In this document: one piece after another, positions 63,025 to 64,000 of the stretch
Layout of the letters: each line of letters begins with the position of its first letter
How positions within the stretch are numbered: the stretch's first letter is position 1
Assembly (NCBI RefSeq): GCF_003003005.1
Contig: NZ_PVTR01000003.1
Coordinates: 356,890 to 420,889, forward strand
DNA from: Mongoliibacter ruber
Lineage (GTDB): Bacteria; Bacteroidota; Bacteroidia; Cytophagales; Cyclobacteriaceae
Direction: 5' to 3'
Length of the DNA: 64,000 bases
The notes under the pieces: model-generated
What the model was told of the DNA's origin: nothing
What the model saw: only the letters and a program-made list of their open reading frames with translations
Database searches by the model: none
Made by a program: the position numbers and the translations under genes

Positions 63025-63060
63025 AAAAAGCCCCTCAGATTGATTTCTGAGGGGCTTTTT
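63025..63060. terminator. Bidirectional terminator after the receptor
   Basis: AAAAAGCCCCTCAGA (63025-63039) pairs perfectly with TCTGAGGGGCTTTTT (63046-63060), loop of 6 nt. It serves both the receptor and the convergent gene ending at 63061. Confidence 0.92.
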
Positions 63061-63525
63061 TCAATTCCTTATCCCCTCAGCAAAAAAATTCTTGACCCAT
63101 AAGGTCCTGCTTACCAAATTTACGACATTGAGGATGTCGTATATGCTCTTTGGAACAAAAGGAGAAATTGTGACTTTAAAGTGACCTTTTCGGTCCTTTT
63201 GCACTTCCAAATCAAACTTTTTCTGCAAATCCAAAAGTTCCTTTGGAAAAAACACTGAACTCATAACCGGAGAAGCGACCTTCGGTTTTATGCCAAATCT
63301 TTGCTTTTGACTCATGAATTTTTGGTGCGCCAAATTGTCTTGAAAACTCCTTTCCTGAATCAAAAGGCTTGATTTACTGAGAAATTTAGGATTAAACTGA
63401 TGTGTAAGCTCTAGGCCACCTTTCACTATTGAATACTTCATCTCATCATGAAGGCTGTAATTCACAGATAAGTTGTTTTTAATGCCTAAAAACTTCCACA
63501 GATTATCGATTCTGCGAAGTTCCAT
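63061..63525 (-). CDS. Hypothetical protein
   Basis: I do not recognise this 154-residue protein. There is no signal peptide or TM segment; the sequence is basic and mixed, beginning MELRRIDNLWKFLGIK, with a possible helical region (FFPKELLDLQKKFDLEVQKDRKG). It follows a second unrecognised gene by 6 nt, so the two are co-transcribed. Codon use looks like that of its neighbours. Confidence 0.65.
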   Translation of the reverse strand: MELRRIDNLWKFLGIKNNLSVNYSLHDEMKYSIVKGGLELTHQFNPKFLSKSSLLIQERSFQDNLAHQKFMSQKQRFGIKPKVASPVMSSVFFPKELLDLQKKFDLEVQKDRKGHFKVTISPFVPKSIYDILNVVNLVSRTLWVKNFFAEGIRN

Positions 63526-63531
63526 TTTGGT

Positions 63532-63987
63532 CTATTTTGGGTTATTGATCAAGCGGTAGAAGTCAACTAACGTCACCCTTACTGATTCTCTTTCACGGTC
63601 TTCTTCAAGGATAGGCACCCAGTTTTCTTCGTACCACATCTCAAAATACGTATTTTCGATCAGTAAGGGATAAAAACGATCCGCAAAATCAAAATGGGCA
63701 AATTTATCGCCACCCAAAAACTCAAGCTCCCCTACCTCTTCGGTATCTAGATTCTTCCATTTTAATTTCATAGGAAAATCTTCCGGAAATGCCTCCAAAT
63801 AGATATAGGCCTCATTTTTCACCCTATTGAGCAAAATCATAAAGTTGAGATGAGGTTCAGACGTAGATTGCTTTCTTTTCCCGTGTCTATAAATATTCAT
63901 TTTGGCATCCTCTCTACCCTCCCTGTCATAAACAGACGCCCTAAGGTTTTTGAAATAAATCCTTTCTGGGTCAGCCATATACATCAC
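63532..63987 (-). CDS. Hypothetical protein (start uncertain, window edge)
   Basis: I do not recognise this protein. The 151 residues from the GTG at 63987 have no signal or TM segment and are rich in acidic and aromatic residues (FYPLLIENTYFEMWYEENWVP, then EEDRERESVRVTLVDFYRLI). The frame stays open from 63987 to the window edge, so the true start may lie upstream, or at the internal ATG giving MADPERIYFKNLR. Gene order with the next gene (6-nt gap) suggests an operon. Confidence 0.6.
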   Translation of the reverse strand: MMYMADPERIYFKNLRASVYDREGREDAKMNIYRHGKRKQSTSEPHLNFMILLNRVKNEAYIYLEAFPEDFPMKLKWKNLDTEEVGELEFLGGDKFAHFDFADRFYPLLIENTYFEMWYEENWVPILEEDRERESVRVTLVDFYRLINNPK

Positions 63988-64000
63988 ACTATCCGCTTCT

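Noticed and set aside
1-64000. CRISPR array, prophage, insertion sequence, rRNA or tRNA
   Set aside because: No regularly spaced repeats, integrase, transposase, phage structural genes or recognisable rRNA/tRNA sequences were seen.

Overview
The window is chromosomal DNA of an AT-rich member of the Bacteroidota. The best fit is the order Cytophagales, perhaps near the Cyclobacteriaceae; that placement is inferred from gene content, not from a tree. The evidence is a complete gldK-gldL-gldM-gldN motility/type IX secretion cluster with porP/sprF and sprE/porW, DUF4270 and DUF4271 proteins, a Bacteroidota-type AtpB with a signal peptide and long periplasmic N-terminus, and repeated matches to the Bacteroidota promoter (TTG at -33, TAnnTTTG at -7). 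I see no rRNA, tRNA, CRISPR array, insertion sequence or prophage.

Layout. 1-3548 (minus): the start of an F0F1 ATP synthase operon, with an M23 peptidase and a bactofilin upstream of atpZ-like, a 4-TM gene, atpB, atpE and atpF. 3642-10465 (plus): sprE/porW, a class A penicillin-binding protein, uvrC. 10492-19750 (minus): an Omp85-like protein, DUF4271, hemD, porP/sprF, gldKLMN. 19798-21978: hemW, DUF721, DUF4197. 22080-24916 (plus): an RsbU/RsbV/RsbW-type partner-switching module. 25016-29268 (plus): three consecutive SurA/parvulin-type periplasmic folding factors. 29323-34583 (minus): an AraC regulator, an acyl-CoA dehydrogenase, and a panC-panD-flippase-Zn peptidase operon. 34710-38815 (plus): a stand-alone GT5-like protein, DUF4270, glmS.

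38816-51621 is the most accessory-looking part. Two M14 carboxypeptidase paralogues in opposite orientation bracket an AraC regulator and a sugar-oxidation-type cassette: a ThuA/beta-propeller/HEAT/cupredoxin fusion lipoprotein, a tagatose/allulose 3-epimerase-like TIM barrel, and a Gfo/Idh/MocA protein that lacks the usual EKP lysine. The gaps around it hold two families of intergenic repeats. 51704-54539 holds two mini membrane proteins, a TIGR01777 epimerase, and a fluoride riboswitch directly ahead of a CLC transporter with fluoride-type selectivity residues. 54687-63020 holds an M16 protease, a PnuC-type transporter with a NadR-type kinase, a fatty-acid desaturase, and a TPP riboswitch ahead of a TonB-dependent receptor. 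Two unrecognised genes end the window on the minus strand.

The strongest regulatory finds are the fluoride riboswitch paired with the CLC-F antiporter, the TPP riboswitch with a full promoter, and a terminator-like hairpin just after atpE. The best candidates for undescribed biology are the repeat families at 41871-42239 and 38841-38920/48889-49000, the sugar cassette, and the GT5 protein with a destroyed nucleotide-sugar motif.
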